Origin: Diogma glabrata
Lineage: Eukaryota > Arthropoda > Insecta > Diptera > Cylindrotomidae
Direction of reading: 5' to 3'
DNA length: 64,000 nt
Assembly: GCA_963693315.1 (NCBI GenBank)
Contig: OY856186.1
Coordinates: 384,250,215 to 384,314,214, forward strand
Below the pieces are notes generated by a model. It searched no databases. It saw only the letters and a list, made by a program, of their open reading frames with translations, and was not told where the DNA came from. Positions 24,405-36,299 of the stretch are shown piece by piece (the stretch's first letter is position 1; each line of letters starts with the position of its first letter). The position numbers were made by a program, and so were the translations under genes.

Positions 24405-24710
24405 TTACGGCAATATTTCGCCTGCCGCAGCAGCAGGTAGTGCCATCATCATATCCATTATGAAGTTCGAAGCGTCTGCAGATGTTATTGTATTTACACT
24501 GTCCCTTATAACTTCTACCATATTCTGTTCCCTCGTCGAACCTAATAAATTTGATTTTATTTTTGAAAATGCTTGTTCAATTGGGTTCAGCATGGGGGAG
24601 TACGGTGGTAGAAACCTTAAATGATTTTCTGAGTTTTCTATTATATTCTTGACCTGCGCAGTTTTGTGGATTTGGGAATTATCGAATTACACGTAAAATT
24701 ATTTTGTAAT
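24405..24710 (-). pseudogene. IS630/DDE_3-type transposase C-terminal relic
   Basis: The minus-strand frame includes DNSQIHKT (the second catalytic Asp with the usual N and H neighbours), then RFLPPYSPMLNPIEQAFSKI, the classical C-terminal block of IS630/Tc1-like DDE_3 transposases carrying the third acidic residue (E of NPIE). The last 62 residues (24405-24593) form one open frame that ends in a normal stop. The upstream catalytic region is missing. Neighbouring TIRs were not found. Confidence 0.75.
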
Positions 24711-25611
24711 GGATAATGCCCCGATCCGTTAACCCTCACTCCAAAAAAAAACGTGTAAATTTACATTTATTATAAATGGCATTCAGTTACCATTTATAAT
24801 AAGGGTAATTTTCAACCGCCTTTAAATCAGTAAAAATACGCAATTAGTTGTAAGTTAAAATACACAAAAGTGTGTATTATTAAACTTAATTTTGTGTAAT
24901 ATTGAATGTAAAAATACAACTTTAGATTTATTTTTTTACAATATTTTACACTGATTTATCTGAATATTACGTCAAAATGTGTAAATTAATCAATAAAGGT
25001 GTGCTTGCAATAAATACAAAAATATTTTTGCTGCATAAAAAATGAATCTTTATTTCATAAAAAAAAATCATTTAAAAATTCAGTAAAAAATTATAACATT
25101 AAAATTATAAGAAAAATTTCAATTTTCGTTTTATAAATCACTCATTAATGGCCATTAACCTTCAAATTATATTATTGATTTTTGAAAAATTATTGATATG
25201 ATTTTTAGAATCACTCACATTTTTGAAAAAATATCTAACAAAGAATTTTATCGTTTGAGATATCTTTTAACCTAATTATATTATTTATTTGTTTAAAAAA
25301 TTTTATGTTCGGTTGAACTATTTGTTTGAAAAATTTTGTGCGAAAAATAATGATTTAAAAAAAATGCTCCGATTTTCTTGAAACTTTGATGATCGTTAGT
25401 ATAATAAAAAAAAAACTATCACGTGTTTTTTATTTTTTTATTTTATCACTAGTTTAGAAACAGGGTGGCTCCAAATTTTTTAAGAAACAAGAAAGTTGAA
25501 AGTTAAATTGTGCTCGAACGAGTGAACCGATTTTAATAATTTTTTTTTTTGAAAGGTACTTCAATTAGGCTTTTTAAAAGTACTATACTGATAAAAAAAT
25601 ATTATTTTTAA

Positions 25612-26890
25612 CTTCCCGATATGGGAAGTTATTGTTTTTGGGTCGATTCTCGAAATCGGAATTTTTTTGATATCTTTACGTTTCATAACCTCCTGAAGCT
25701 GTTTAGACTATTTTTAGCTGGCAGTCTGTATGTGTGTGTGTGTGTGTGTATGTATGTGTATATCGCTGTGTGGAGAATTTTTGCCCAACGATTTCTTAAC
25801 AACGGATGGGTCGATTTTAACGAAAATGGTCGCAATCGATGTATCTTGTCGTAACTTAGAGCCCAGTTCTTTTCTAGTGAAATTATATCGTTTGTTTTTT
25901 AGTGGTTTCCAAAAAACTGAAAATCATCTCTTGCAAATATCATTAGATTAATAAATAATGCTATCAAGGTCATGAAGCTTCCATATTGCTTGTCAGCATG
26001 TCAGACATTTATAATGACATTTGTATAAACAATTGCTATCTTAGTTTTTGAGATTTTTAACAAAATGTGAAAAAACTACGTGTTATTTTCTTTATGCAAA
26101 CGAATGATATCTGGATGAAACTTTTGTATGTAAATGAGCTGCAACCGCATCCGGGTTTACTTGAATATCAAAAACCTTAGTTATTTTCTAAATTTGACAA
26201 AAAGGTCAGAGGCTCGAGAGTAGATTGCGTGGTCAACTGTTTATTAACTTTCCGATATGAGAAGTTATTGTTTTTGGGTCGATTTTTGAAATCGAAATTT
26301 TTATAATATCTTTACGTTTCAAGACCACCTGAAGCTGTTTAGGCTATTTTTAGCTGGCAGTATGTAGTGTGTGTGGGTGTGTGCGTGTGTATCATCGTAT
26401 GTGGACAAACATTTGTCCAACGCTCTCTCAACAACGGATGATCCGATTTCAACTTCAATGGTCACAATCGATATATCTTGGTGTAACCTACAGCCCAGTC
26501 TTTTTCTAATGAAATCAGTACATTTATTTTTCTGGGGTTTCCAAAAAACTGAATATCATCTCTTGCAAGTATTACTAGAATAAATAATGCTATCAAGATC
26601 ATTTACCTCCCATTTTGTTTTTCATCATGTCAGCCATTTATAATGACATTTGTATAAACAATTGCTATCTTACTTTTTGAGTTTTTTTAAGAAAATTTGA
26701 AAAATAGGCGTTATTTTCATTACTCAAACGCATGAAAACTTGATGAAACTTTTGAATTAAAATGAGCCGCAAACGCATCCGGTTTTATTTGAATATGGAA
26801 AATGTGCTATTTTGAATCAGCTATTTTCAAAATTTGGAAAAGGATTCGGGGAGGATGTCTGTGGTTCGTTGAACAACTGTTTTTTTAGAC
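25612..26890 (+). repeat. Two tandem units of about 640 bp
   Basis: A block beginning AACTTCCCGATATGGGAAGT at 25612 and its diverged copy AACTTTCCGATATGAGAAGT at 26250 run in parallel for about 640 bp. Both contain TGAAGCTGTTTAG, a TG-rich stretch (25729-25760, 26368-26392), CCAAAAAACTGA and GGTTTACTTGAATAT-like segments. The frames they encode look similar only because the DNA is duplicated. The source element is unknown. Confidence 0.7.
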
Positions 26891-26954
26891 TTCTCAGTCT
26901 TGACATTTAATTTTGTTGAAACTTAGAGCATAAGGTTTTTGTAATGTTTATAGT

Positions 26955-27640
26955 CGTTTTGCAGCTTGTTCGAAATTTCTTCTCTCAACCCTCTCTAAGG
27001 AACATCTGAAATAATTAGCTAACCGCTATAGTTTTCGTTCAATCTTTACAACATTGTCTATAACCGTGAATTTTTTCAATTTTTCACTTCTGTAATGTTC
27101 GAAGATAAAGAGTGGGAGAGAAACAACTTTTCACATTTTTATAAATAAGTCAGAAACCGTGTTTTCGAAAAATACAAAAAAATTATTTTGAACTACAAAA
27201 AAAATCACCTTCCATATGACACCCCACTTGTCCAAGTCAAAAATATTTTATTTTCAAAATTTCTACTCGCAACCCCCTCCAAAGAACAATTGAAATTATA
27301 ACGACCAAAAAAAATTTTTCATTTTTTTATTGCCAAGTTCCTACAACCGTGAATTTTTTTAAATTTTTTCTTTTGTAATGTTCGAAGATAAGTGGGGGGG
27401 ACAAAACTAAAATTTCACTTTTTCTAAAATAAGTCCATTACTGTGCTTTCGAAAATTAGAAAAAAAACTGTTTTAGACTAGAAAAAAAAATAACCTTTCA
27501 TATGATAACCCCCACTTGACATGACCAAAAATATTTTGTTTTCGTAATTTTTACTTTCAACCCCCTCCAATGAACATTTGAAATTATAACAACCAAGGAT
27601 TGGATTTTTGGATTTTTTTTGATTTTTTTAAACCAAACTC
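26955..27640. repeat. Tandem repeat with period near 287 bp
   Basis: The block AACCCCCTCCAA.GAACA followed by TTGAAATTATAAC.ACC occurs at about 27268 and 27556, with an older copy at about 26985. Between them recur GTAATGTTCGAAGATAA and CATATGA.A.CCCACTTG. This gives two to two and a half diverged units. No coding frame is supported. Confidence 0.7.
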
Positions 27641-27984
27641 GATTCCTTAAAACAAACTTTTGTTTTACTATCTCCTTATCAATGTCCATAAAATATTGAT
27701 AAAAAATAATATTCAAAATTTTCTTGTTGTCAGTAGGCGTGGACAAATACATTGAATAACTGTAAAAAATTTCAAGTTGATAGCACTTATAGTTTTTGAG
27801 AAAATCGATTATGTAGAAATTCGGACGGACACCGAAGTCTCACCAATAGAGTACCGTTTTTACTTTTTTAAAGTACGAAACCCTAAAAATGGTGTTATTG
27901 TATGATAAAAATCGAAAAAATTTTAGCAACGTTGACAAAGTAGACTTTAAGTAGACTCCACCGTTAGTTTTTTTAAATATATGG

Positions 27985-28747
27985 TGTAGCGATACTACTA
28001 CGTCTACCTATCCAATTAAAAACACATATAATAAGTTATAAAGGAATTCCCGTGACGTAATTTCTTTTTATCAAAACAAAATAATAATAATTTAGTAAAC
28101 AACATTTCATATGTTTACAATTATAAGTAAGCGAAATTTTATGAACTTTATGAATTATACATTACTCAAAGTGTGTCATCATATATCATGTTTCAAAACA
28201 TTGAAACTAATTTTAAATAATTTTAAATAAAACAAAAGGTAAATAATTATGATGATACAGATTTTATTAAGGGGAAAATAATAAGTAATTAAATTGACAT
28301 ATATATTATATGTACATTTTGCTAGAATTGCATTTTCTACATAATTAATTTGAAATAAATATATTGATTGATTTAAGTGGGGATTAGGAAAATGAAAATG
28401 CAATTCCAAAAATTGTATAAAAAGAAAGTTTTCGAACAAATAAAGATCAGAATCAGTTTGAATTTAAATAGTGTTTTCTTTACTTTCTCTGATCCTCCTG
28501 ACGACCTCAGTTGACGCATGTCAAACGGGTCTAACGGTTCTTTCCTTGGTGCAAAGTTGTTTCGGCAAACTGTATCGTTGAAAAACCGGACAGATTTGGA
28601 CTTACGGACATATAGACGGCAGTGTTAAAGTTAGTCAACAAAAGTTTAAAGTATAATAATTAATAAATACGCAGTCAGATCAAGGTAGTGTACAAATGTC
28701 GTTTACTCATGATATAGAGAACGATCATATGGTGTACACCCACTACA
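27985..28747 (+). repeat. Solo LTR of the Ty3/gypsy family
   Basis: This 763-bp block is the reverse complement, with many differences, of the two LTRs at 33916-34695 and 37198-37978. It begins TGTAGCGATACTACTACG and ends GGTGTACACCCACTACA. It is flanked by the 4-bp direct repeat ATGG (27981-27984 and 28748-28751), a target duplication. No internal retroelement sequence follows on either side, so it is a solo LTR left by LTR-LTR recombination. It lacks a stretch of about 30 bp around TGGTGGTAAAATATACCAC present in the other two. Confidence 0.85.
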
Positions 28748-28871
28748 ATGGTGCAATGAAAATCTTCTTTCCAGTGTAACCAAAAGATGAAAATATGACG
28801 ATTAATTGCAAGTCTTAGAAAGAGAATTTCAATTTATTAAAGTTTTAAGAAAATATCTTTATGTTACCTAT

Positions 28872-29186
28872 TCAACTTAACGGGAAGTTCTTGGCGTGGC
28901 CGCTATGGTCACACCCTACCCTACTAGTTTTTTTTGTAATGTTCTCTTCGGTTGATGTTGTGATCGTTGTTGATGTAGGTGTTGTTTCTGTTGCTGATGG
29001 TTGTAATACATTATTGTTATAAAACTTATTTTTAGTGTTCTTTATTTCTTTCTTTATCATCTGTATTGGGTAGTTATTAGATAGTAACGTATCTATTAAT
29101 AGATCAAAATTTTCCTTATGAAATTGAGTGTCTGAGAGTTTTAAGATTTTTTCGGATAGAATAGAAATAGCATTCCTCTTGTCCAA
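28872..29186 (-). pseudogene. Penelope-like reverse transcriptase fragment
   Basis: The 104-residue minus-strand frame contains LSDTQFHKENFDLL followed by LLSNNYPIQMIKKEI. This pattern ('LS...FH..N......L..N.YP...I...I') is found after the RT core in Penelope-like elements. It is followed by a Ser/Thr-rich low-complexity tail and a stop. The RT catalytic part is missing; the frame meets different sequence at about 29187. Truncated relic. Confidence 0.5.
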
Positions 29187-29199
29187 TCATGGGGCTCGA

Positions 29200-30390
29200 G
29201 AGGCCCCTGCTCCTTCAGTTGGCTATTGCTCTCCATTTGGAATACGAACAAACACATCAATTACTGTTGCTAAAGCATGATCCAAAAAATTTAATATTTA
29301 AATATGAGTACTATCATAATACGCACTCTGAATTTTTATGGAATTACATGCTGTTCGACAAAAATTTTGGCCAATAGGTGAGCGAAATATAGCTCAGCAA
29401 ATAATACATGAATGTATTTTATTCTTCAAAATTAAACCTAAACTCATGCAACAAATCACGGGAAATTTGCCGAGCAGTAGACTGATCATCGATAAGCGAT
29501 TTAGAAACAGGAATCCATTATTGTGGACCGTTCAATGTAAAATATCGAGGTCAGAAAAAAGACGCTTTGTATAAGGTCAACATATGTATTTTTATATGCT
29601 TGGTCATCAAAAACGTTCATTTGGAACTGGTAGAAGACACAAATTTAGATGCCTTTATCGCTTGTTTAAAGAAATTTCTAGCACGGAGAGGCGCAGTTCA
29701 TGCCATATGGAACGACAATGGGAGTAATTTTGTTTTAGCTATCAATAAAATTAACCATTTATTGGAGTTATTTCAGGAGTCCAATAATTAATTATTGTTC
29801 AGAGTATAATATAACTTGAAAGTTTATACCCACCAAGGTCACCACAATTCGGTGGTTTGTGGGAATCTGGAGTACGAGTGTTAAAATCTTACTTTAATAA
29901 AATAGAGTTAAACAATGTCTTAACGCTAGCATAAATATTTATTTTAACTGTAGAAATAGAAAGACTGATTAATTCTAGACTTCTCACACCAATATCAACA
30001 GATCCCGCAGATGGGAGCCATTAACACCTGCGCCTTCTTTGGCTGGTGGAGAGTTCAAAGGAATTATAAATCCGATTTGGTTAAAGTACCTTAAAATCGT
30101 CTAAAATATTAGGACTAAATCATGGAAATGGTTAAATCGTTTTGGAAAAGATTTTCAATGGAACACTTGCAGTATTTACAAAAGAAAGCCAAATGGCACG
30201 TAAAAAATAATAACTTAAGCACATCGTTTTGGTTCAGGATGACAGTTTGCCATCTTATATACGGTTGCTTGGTCGCGTAGTGAACAGTGTCAAGGGGGAT
30301 GATTAAAATATTCGTATTGCTAACGTTATAATAAAACTGGGCATTGTCAAACGAGCAGTAGTTAAGTTAGCTATACTTTCAATTAATTAA
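29200..30390 (+). pseudogene. BEL/Pao integrase region, degenerate
   Basis: Plus-strand frames give, in the order expected for BEL/Pao Pol: an H-containing zinc-binding part followed by VRQKFWPIGERNIA and KPKLMQQITGNLPSSR (29338-29574); VHLELVEDTNLDAFI and WNDNGSNF, the integrase core with the second catalytic Asp (29600-29791); IPPRSPQFGGLWESGVR (29826-29878); LTPISTDPADGS (about 29988); then LGRVVNSVKGDD and IKLGIVKRAVVKLA near 30265-30375. At least four frameshifts or stops separate these blocks. Gag, protease, RT and LTRs were not found next to it. Confidence 0.8.
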
Positions 30391-30779
30391 TATTACTTTT
30401 ATATTGATTTTTACTTCACCACAATTTTAAATTGTGTGAAGTAATGCAATCTATCGAGAAAAAAAAAATCTTACATACCCCAAATTTTTTTCTTTTGTTT
30501 TGGACTATTCTCTATCTAAATAGCCAGTAAAAATTTTTGTGAACGTGTTTGTGTCGGTTGGGTGGGTGTGTGGGTGTATTGACCTTCCTTCCTGAAAATG
30601 GAAGATCTGGATTCATTTTAAATTTGAGTTGGGGTCTCCGAACACCTCTAAGTTTGAATTTCCAATAGCTTCAAATTCCGGCTTGTGATCTTATGGAAAC
30701 ATGGTTTATGAGGTTTTAGTACTTTTTCCAATATTTCTGAAGTTGGTACTTCCGGTTTGTCACTTCCGATTAAAAAGTT

Positions 30780-31830
30780 TTTTTTTCAAGTGTTTATGGC
30801 TACTGTTGCCTACAATTACCGATCGATTGTCATGAAACGTTGGTAAAAGCTTTCAAGTAACATAAGAAACATTTTATCAGCTTTTGGAGTACATTGGGTA
30901 AAAGGTTGGGGGTCCACATACAATAGGTGGTTTTTCCCACCATTTTTTTTTATGTTTGTTGGGAGCACACAAGATTCGTTCGTGAATGAATTTTGATGAT
31001 AGTTTGGAAAAAACTGCAAATATGTATGGCAAGGAACTAATTGGTTTTTAAGCGATAGTGAACAAAGTGGTGAGGGTCCCCCGAGAACCTGTTTTTTTAA
31101 AGCTCAATAACATCAGTACCTGATAATCGAATTGGATGCAACTTGGTACATAAGCATTTAGCACGTCTCATAATAGTTATGCATCCCATCTTCCGGTTTT
31201 TCACTTCTGGTAAACATTTTTTTTTTAATTTTTAGTTTTTACAGTATGTTTATGCACACTACAGCCAACAATAATGAAGTGAATATGATAAAACTTATGG
31301 AAAAGGTAATAATTAGTGAGAGAAGATAATTTTTATCTTTTGGGACACATTGATCATAGTAGCGGGGGTCCACCATACAACTGCTGACTTTTCACACGTT
31401 TGTTGGGAGCATACAGACTGCATTCGTTAATGAATTTTAATGACACTTTAAAAAAATATGGAGATTTAAACGACAACGAACTGATTAGTTTTTAGACCAT
31501 ATTGGGTTAAGTGGTGGGGGGGCCTCTCGAACGCCTGTTGATTATGTCACCATTTTTTCAATGTTTGTTGGGAGCATACAGTATTCGTTCGTAAATGAAT
31601 TTTGATGACATTTTGGGAAAAGATGCAAATATGTATGGCTAGAAACTGATTAGTTTTTGAGCGATAGTGAACAAAGTGGTGGGAGGTGCCCCATACACCT
31701 GTTTTTTAGAAAGCTCAATGACATTTGTACTCGATAATCGAATTGGATGAAACCTGGTACATAAACATTTATTACGGTTCACAACAGTTCTGCATCCCAT
31801 CTTACGGTTTGACACTTCCGGTTAATTTTT
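30780..31830. repeat. Diverged tandem repeat array
   Basis: The block TGTTTGTTGGGAGCA.ACA followed by TTCGTTCGT.AATGAATTTTG recurs at about 30950, 31402 and 31566. GATAATCGAATTGGATG.AAC recurs at about 31120 and 31735, and CATCCCATCTT.CGGTTT at about 31187 and 31794. These are ancient tandem duplications in repeat-derived DNA. No coding meaning seen. Confidence 0.65.
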
Positions 31831-32079
31831 GAAGTGAACCTTCTTTATCGGCGTATGACAGAAATTTTTAGCAGTATAAAAAAATCGTCATGATTTTTTG
31901 GTTACGGAAGTAAAAAAAACGAACATAATATTTGGCAAATATACGATACAATTCGATTATGACACACTATCGGCGTAGGATAGAAATTTTTAATAGAAAA
32001 AATCGTCGTGAATTTCGGTTACGCGCCATGTAGTTTTTAAAATAATAAACATTATGTTTTAAATATAGTAAACATTATT

Positions 32080-32970
32080 GGTCATAGTGGTCATGGTGGT
32101 TATGGTGGTTACGGTGGTCATGGTGGTCATGGTGGTCATGGTGGTCATGGTGGTCATGGTGTTCACGGTGGTCATGATGGTCATGGTTTTCACGGTGGTC
32201 ATGGTGGTCATGGTGGTCATAGTGGTCATGGTGGTTATGGTGGTCACGGTGGTCACGGTGGTCACGGTGGTCATGGTGGTCATGGTGGTCATGGTGGTCA
32301 TACTGGTCGTGGTGGTTATGGTGATCACGGTGGTCATGGTGGTCACGGTAGTCATGGTGGTCATGGTGTTCACGGTGGTCGTGATGGTAATGGTGTTCAC
32401 GGTGGTCATGATGGTCATGTTGGTCATGGTGGTCATGGTGGTCATGTTGGTCATGGTGGTCATAGTGGTCATGGTGGTTATGATGGTCACGGTGGTCATG
32501 CTGGTCACGGTGGTCATGCTGGTCACGGTGGTGATGGTGGTCATGGTGTTCACGGTGGTCATGTTGGTCGTGTTGGTCATGGCGGTCATGGTGGTCATGG
32601 TGGTCATAGTGGTCATGGTGGTCATGGTGGTCATGGTGGTCAAGGTGGTCTTGGTGGTCATGGTGGTCATGGTGGTAATGGTGTTCACGGTGGTCATAGT
32701 GGTCATGGTGTTCACGGTAGTCATGGTGGTCGAGGTGGTCATGGTGGTCATGGTGGTCATGGTGGTCATAGTGGTTATGGTGGTCATGGTGGTCATGGTG
32801 TTCACGGTGGTCGTGGGGGTCATGGTGGTCATGGTGGTCATAGTGGTCATGGTGGTCATGGTGGTTATGGTGGTCATGGTGTTCACGGTGGTCGTGGTGG
32901 ACATGGTGGTCATGGAGGTCATAATGGTCATGGTATTTATGGTGGTCACGGTGGTCACGGTGGTCAAGAA
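32080..32970. repeat. 9-bp minisatellite (GGTCATGGT)n
   Basis: About 890 bp of nearly perfect 9-bp units with substitutions (CAC, TAT, AGT, GTT, CGT for some triplets) and no change of register. Because 9 is a multiple of 3, long frames stay open on both strands. The GGT-CAT-GGT frame is open from 32041 to 32985 (Gly/His/Tyr/Ser/Val-rich) but has no ATG. The others read as Val/Met or Met/Thr repeats. Variation falls at first and second codon positions as often as at third positions, so coding constraint is not evident. Confidence 0.9.
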
Positions 32971-33915
32971 TTCAGTCTGGGTTAAGGATTTTGATATAGT
33001 TTTCGGCAAAAAACTTTTATTAGGACATTGTTTTTAGTTTTGGGCAGCGATGTATATCAAACATTAAACCCTTTGTTAAAGTACAAGTATTTTTTATCTC
33101 TGTTTAGAAATTTATTGAAAAACTAACACGAAACATCAATACGTTGCTGGAAAATTATAACAGATCATAAATTAATATAATTTAGTGAAAAGATGATACA
33201 ATCAGCAAACTACTCAAAAACCTCTCCATTAAGCGTTTCGAGAAAATATTATAAAATTACAAATTCATACTTCGTTCAGCATTTCAAAAATATTTAAAAA
33301 GTTAAATAAAATCAAAAATTCAAAATTTTCCAAAATTCTAAAAATATTGCAAAAATTATAACAAAATCAAAAATTAAATATTTTTCCAAAATTCTAAAAA
33401 TATTGCAAAAATTATTACAAAATCAATAATACAAACTTTTTTCACAATTCCAAAAATATTTAAAAAAACAATGACAAATTCAAAAATTTGCATGTCCAAT
33501 TACATTTACAACACACAAACAGCTAAATTTTTTTTTTCAAAAAATTGGCTAAAAAATAATTGAAATCATTTTTGACACACTTGACAAACTTCTAATGCAT
33601 AAAAATTCTCAATAATTATTATTGTTATTATTATTATTATTAATAATTTGAGGTTCATTACATTTCATTTCATACAAATAACTAATTTTATTTTTTTCTA
33701 AACAAATTAATGAAAATCATCCTTTTGACACACTTGACATTATTTTTTGACAAATTTATAATGCCATAATTCTTTATAATAATAATAAAATTTCATGTCG
33801 TAAAAAATAATTTATTTCATTTTTCCCCAAAAAATTGGGTATAAAAAATATATATAAATCTTTCTTTTGACACACTTTTTTGACACATTTTTTTGAAAAA
33901 CTTCTGATGCAATAA

Positions 33916-34695
33916 TGTGGTGGGTGTACACCAAATGATCGTTCTCTATATCGTGAGTAAACGATATTTGTGCACTACCTTGATCTGACTGCGTATTTAT
34001 TACTTATTATTTTAAACTTTTGATGGTGGTAAAATATACCACAAGAGATATTTTAACACTGCCCGTCTATACGTCCGTAAGTCCAGAACTGTCCGGCTTT
34101 TCAATGATACAGTTTGCCGAAACAACTTTGCACCAAGGAAAGAACCGTTAGACCCGTTTGACGTGCGTCAACTGAGGTCGTCGTGAGGATCAGAGAAAGT
34201 AAAACACTATTTTAAATTCAAACTGATTCTGATATTTATTTGTTCGAAAACTTTCTTTTATACAATTTTTGGATTTGCATTTTCATTTTCCTAATCCCCA
34301 CTTAAATCAATCAATATATTTATTTCAAATTAATTATGCTAGAAAATGCAATTCTAGCAAAATGTACATATAATATATATGTCAATTTAATTACTTATTA
34401 TTTTCCCCTTAATAAAATCTGTGTCATCATAATTATTTACCTTTTGTTTTTATTTAAAATTATTTAAAATTAGTTTCAATATTTTGAAACATGATATATG
34501 ATGACACACTTTGAGTAATGTATAATTCATAAAGTTCATAAAATTTCGCTTACTTATAATTGTAAACATATGAAATGTTGTTTACTAAATTATTATTATT
34601 TTGTTTTGATAAAAAGAAATTACGTCACGGGAATTCCTTTATAACTTATTATATGTGTTTTGATTTGGATAGGTAGATGTAGTAGTATCTCTACA
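33916..34695 (-). repeat. 3' LTR of Ty3/gypsy element
   Basis: Directly repeated with 37198-37978. Its right edge meets the polypurine tract, its left edge the target duplication ATAA. Together with its twin it defines the element. Confidence 0.9.
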
Positions 34696-34845
34696 CTTCC
34701 CTTCCTTTTTTAACAAAAATTTGTTTTTAAAGGTAAGAAAACAAATTTTTGCGTAATTTATGAAATAAATTTCGATTTTAAAAATGTTTAGTATCCATAA
34801 CGTTTAATATTTAGCAAATTTTTATTGGGATTTTATTTGGGAACA

Positions 34846-35000
34846 TAATTTTTTAGTCTATTTTTATGTACTTCCTTAATTAAGTTACCGTTTCTTATTC
34901 TAACATTTGTTTTATTTATACCTATGACCTCATAGGGTCCTGTATAAGGTGGATCTAATTTTTTACGATCACCTGATTTTAACCATATCTATAATATTTA
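34846..35000 (-). pseudogene. Integrase C-terminal GPY/F module
   Basis: The minus-strand frame encodes LDPPYTGPYEVI followed by NLIKEVHKNRLKNYVPK and a stop. PPYxGPYEV is the GPY/F module found at the end of Ty3/gypsy integrases, which assigns the element to this superfamily. It sits next to the end of the larger frame at 34998-35858, which ends in a similar but different sequence (NLINEVHNNILKRYVL). This looks like two partly duplicated C-termini after an internal rearrangement. Confidence 0.75.
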
Positions 35001-35858
35001 ACGAATTTTGAAATTTTGTTTCTCTTTGAGAACATATCTTTTTAATATATTATTATGTACTTCATTGATTAAATTATTTTTACTTATATTAAAATTAATT
35101 CTATTTACATGCTTATTTTGTTCTTTTACATTTTTATTTTGTTTATTCCTAGCGCACAATTCACACTTACTTACATAACTTTTTACCAGTTTACTTAAAT
35201 TTTTGAAGATGTAACGTTGCTTAATTTTGTTAGCTGTCCTTCTCACACCTGAGTGTCCTCCAGAGTGTGGACTATCATGAAATTGTTTAATTATTTCTAA
35301 CATTCTATCATTGTCAATTATTCTTAATGGAGCTTCATAAATTATTATTTTTAGATTAGTTTGCTTAATATCTTTATTTAATTCCGACTGCAGTTCGGTG
35401 AATATTTTCTTGAATTCATTTATCTTAACACGTGTAAATATTATATCGTTAATTTCAAGCGCTAACTTTTCAATATTCTCATTTTTCATTTCCCATACCA
35501 GTTTCTCCAGCATAAAACCTAAGTTCATATGTGGATTATCGCTGATTTCTACTACGACTTCTTCGTCATTGATATCAATATTATATTTATTCTTATGCGC
35601 TGAACTTTTAATTATTCTATCATCTGTTTTCCATCTCAGTTTCTCCTGCTTAAAACCTAAGTTCATAGGCGGATTATCGCTGGATGTCATTACAACTTCT
35701 TCCTCATTGTGCAAACTTTTATTATTTTTAAACTTTAATTTTCTTAAATTTTTTATCTCTGAGATCGATGTACAGTGCCATGCATAAGGTTGGCCAGCCT
35801 TATCCAATTCTGTAGTATCATTCGTCTCAATCTTTTCTATCTCTTCTTTTCGTTTCAT
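34998..35858 (-). CDS. Pol remnant with integrase zinc finger
   Basis: Open frame of 286 residues. The N-terminal half contains two copies of a block of about 70 residues (NP-MNLGF..EKL.W, around residues 65 and 110), matching the region between RNase H and integrase only loosely. Around residues 190-235 is the integrase H2C2 zinc-binding domain: H-D-S-P-H-S-G-G-H-S-G followed by KSYVSKCELCARNKQ. The D,D-35-E catalytic core that should follow is missing; the protein runs straight into a C-terminal-like end (NEVHNNILKRYVL). It cannot be a working integrase. An intact 286-codon frame in a deleted element suggests a recent deletion or a retained product. Confidence 0.75.
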   Translation of the reverse strand: MKRKEEIEKIETNDTTELDKAGQPYAWHCTSISEIKNLRKLKFKNNKSLHNEEEVVMTSSDNPPMNLGFKQEKLRWKTDDRIIKSSAHKNKYNIDINDEEVVVEISDNPHMNLGFMLEKLVWEMKNENIEKLALEINDIIFTRVKINEFKKIFTELQSELNKDIKQTNLKIIIYEAPLRIIDNDRMLEIIKQFHDSPHSGGHSGVRRTANKIKQRYIFKNLSKLVKSYVSKCELCARNKQNKNVKEQNKHVNRINFNISKNNLINEVHNNILKRYVLKEKQNFKIR

Positions 35859-36014
35859 AGCTCTCGTGACAATGTGCTAATTCTAATTCTAAAAAAAAAT
35901 GTGTTTGTGTGATCGATCGCCAGCAATCGATCCCTAGACTTATTTTCATAAGCTAGACACCAACACTAACTCCCCGTCAATGTGTTTGTGTGCTAGGATT
36001 TACATAAAATATTT

Positions 36015-36293
36015 TTATTGGGTTTCTAAAATTTGGGAGTCTCTCGATAACTGGTTTTCGGAGACCCCTTCCCAGTTTTCCGATTGTTCAATATTCCAAT
36101 CTGGAAATTCTTTCTTACAAAAATTTTTCTTTATTTTAATAAACACTTCTATTAAAATTTCTATTATGTTTATTATTATCATTAAAATTATTATTATTAT
36201 TATAATTGTTGTAGCTACTCTTATGGCTACAATTACATTCATTATTTTTAAGCATAACATTATAATGGTTTTTATAAAAATTATTAATTCCAT
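36015..36293 (-). other. Isoleucine-rich frame of doubtful coding
   Basis: A 92-residue minus-strand frame starts with two Ile-rich hydrophobic stretches, which may simply be ATT/AAT low-complexity DNA. It ends in a polar segment (FPDWNIEQSENWEGVSENQ). It lies inside the LTR element between the small membrane-protein frame and the Pol remnant. It could be a remnant of a deleted ORF or non-coding. Confidence 0.25.
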
Positions 36294-36299
36294 TTTTAT

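Noticed and set aside
28179..28439. 86-codon minus-strand frame
   Set aside because: It lies wholly inside the solo LTR and has no conserved content.
32059..33037. 316- and 319-codon frames of Met-Thr and Val-Met repeats
   Set aside because: They follow from the 9-bp minisatellite in frame. The repeats have no known protein counterpart, and one starts at TTG.
35398..35787. 129-codon plus-strand frame opposite the Pol remnant
   Set aside because: Serine/Ile/Leu-rich antisense shadow. The minus strand carries the H2C2 finger.
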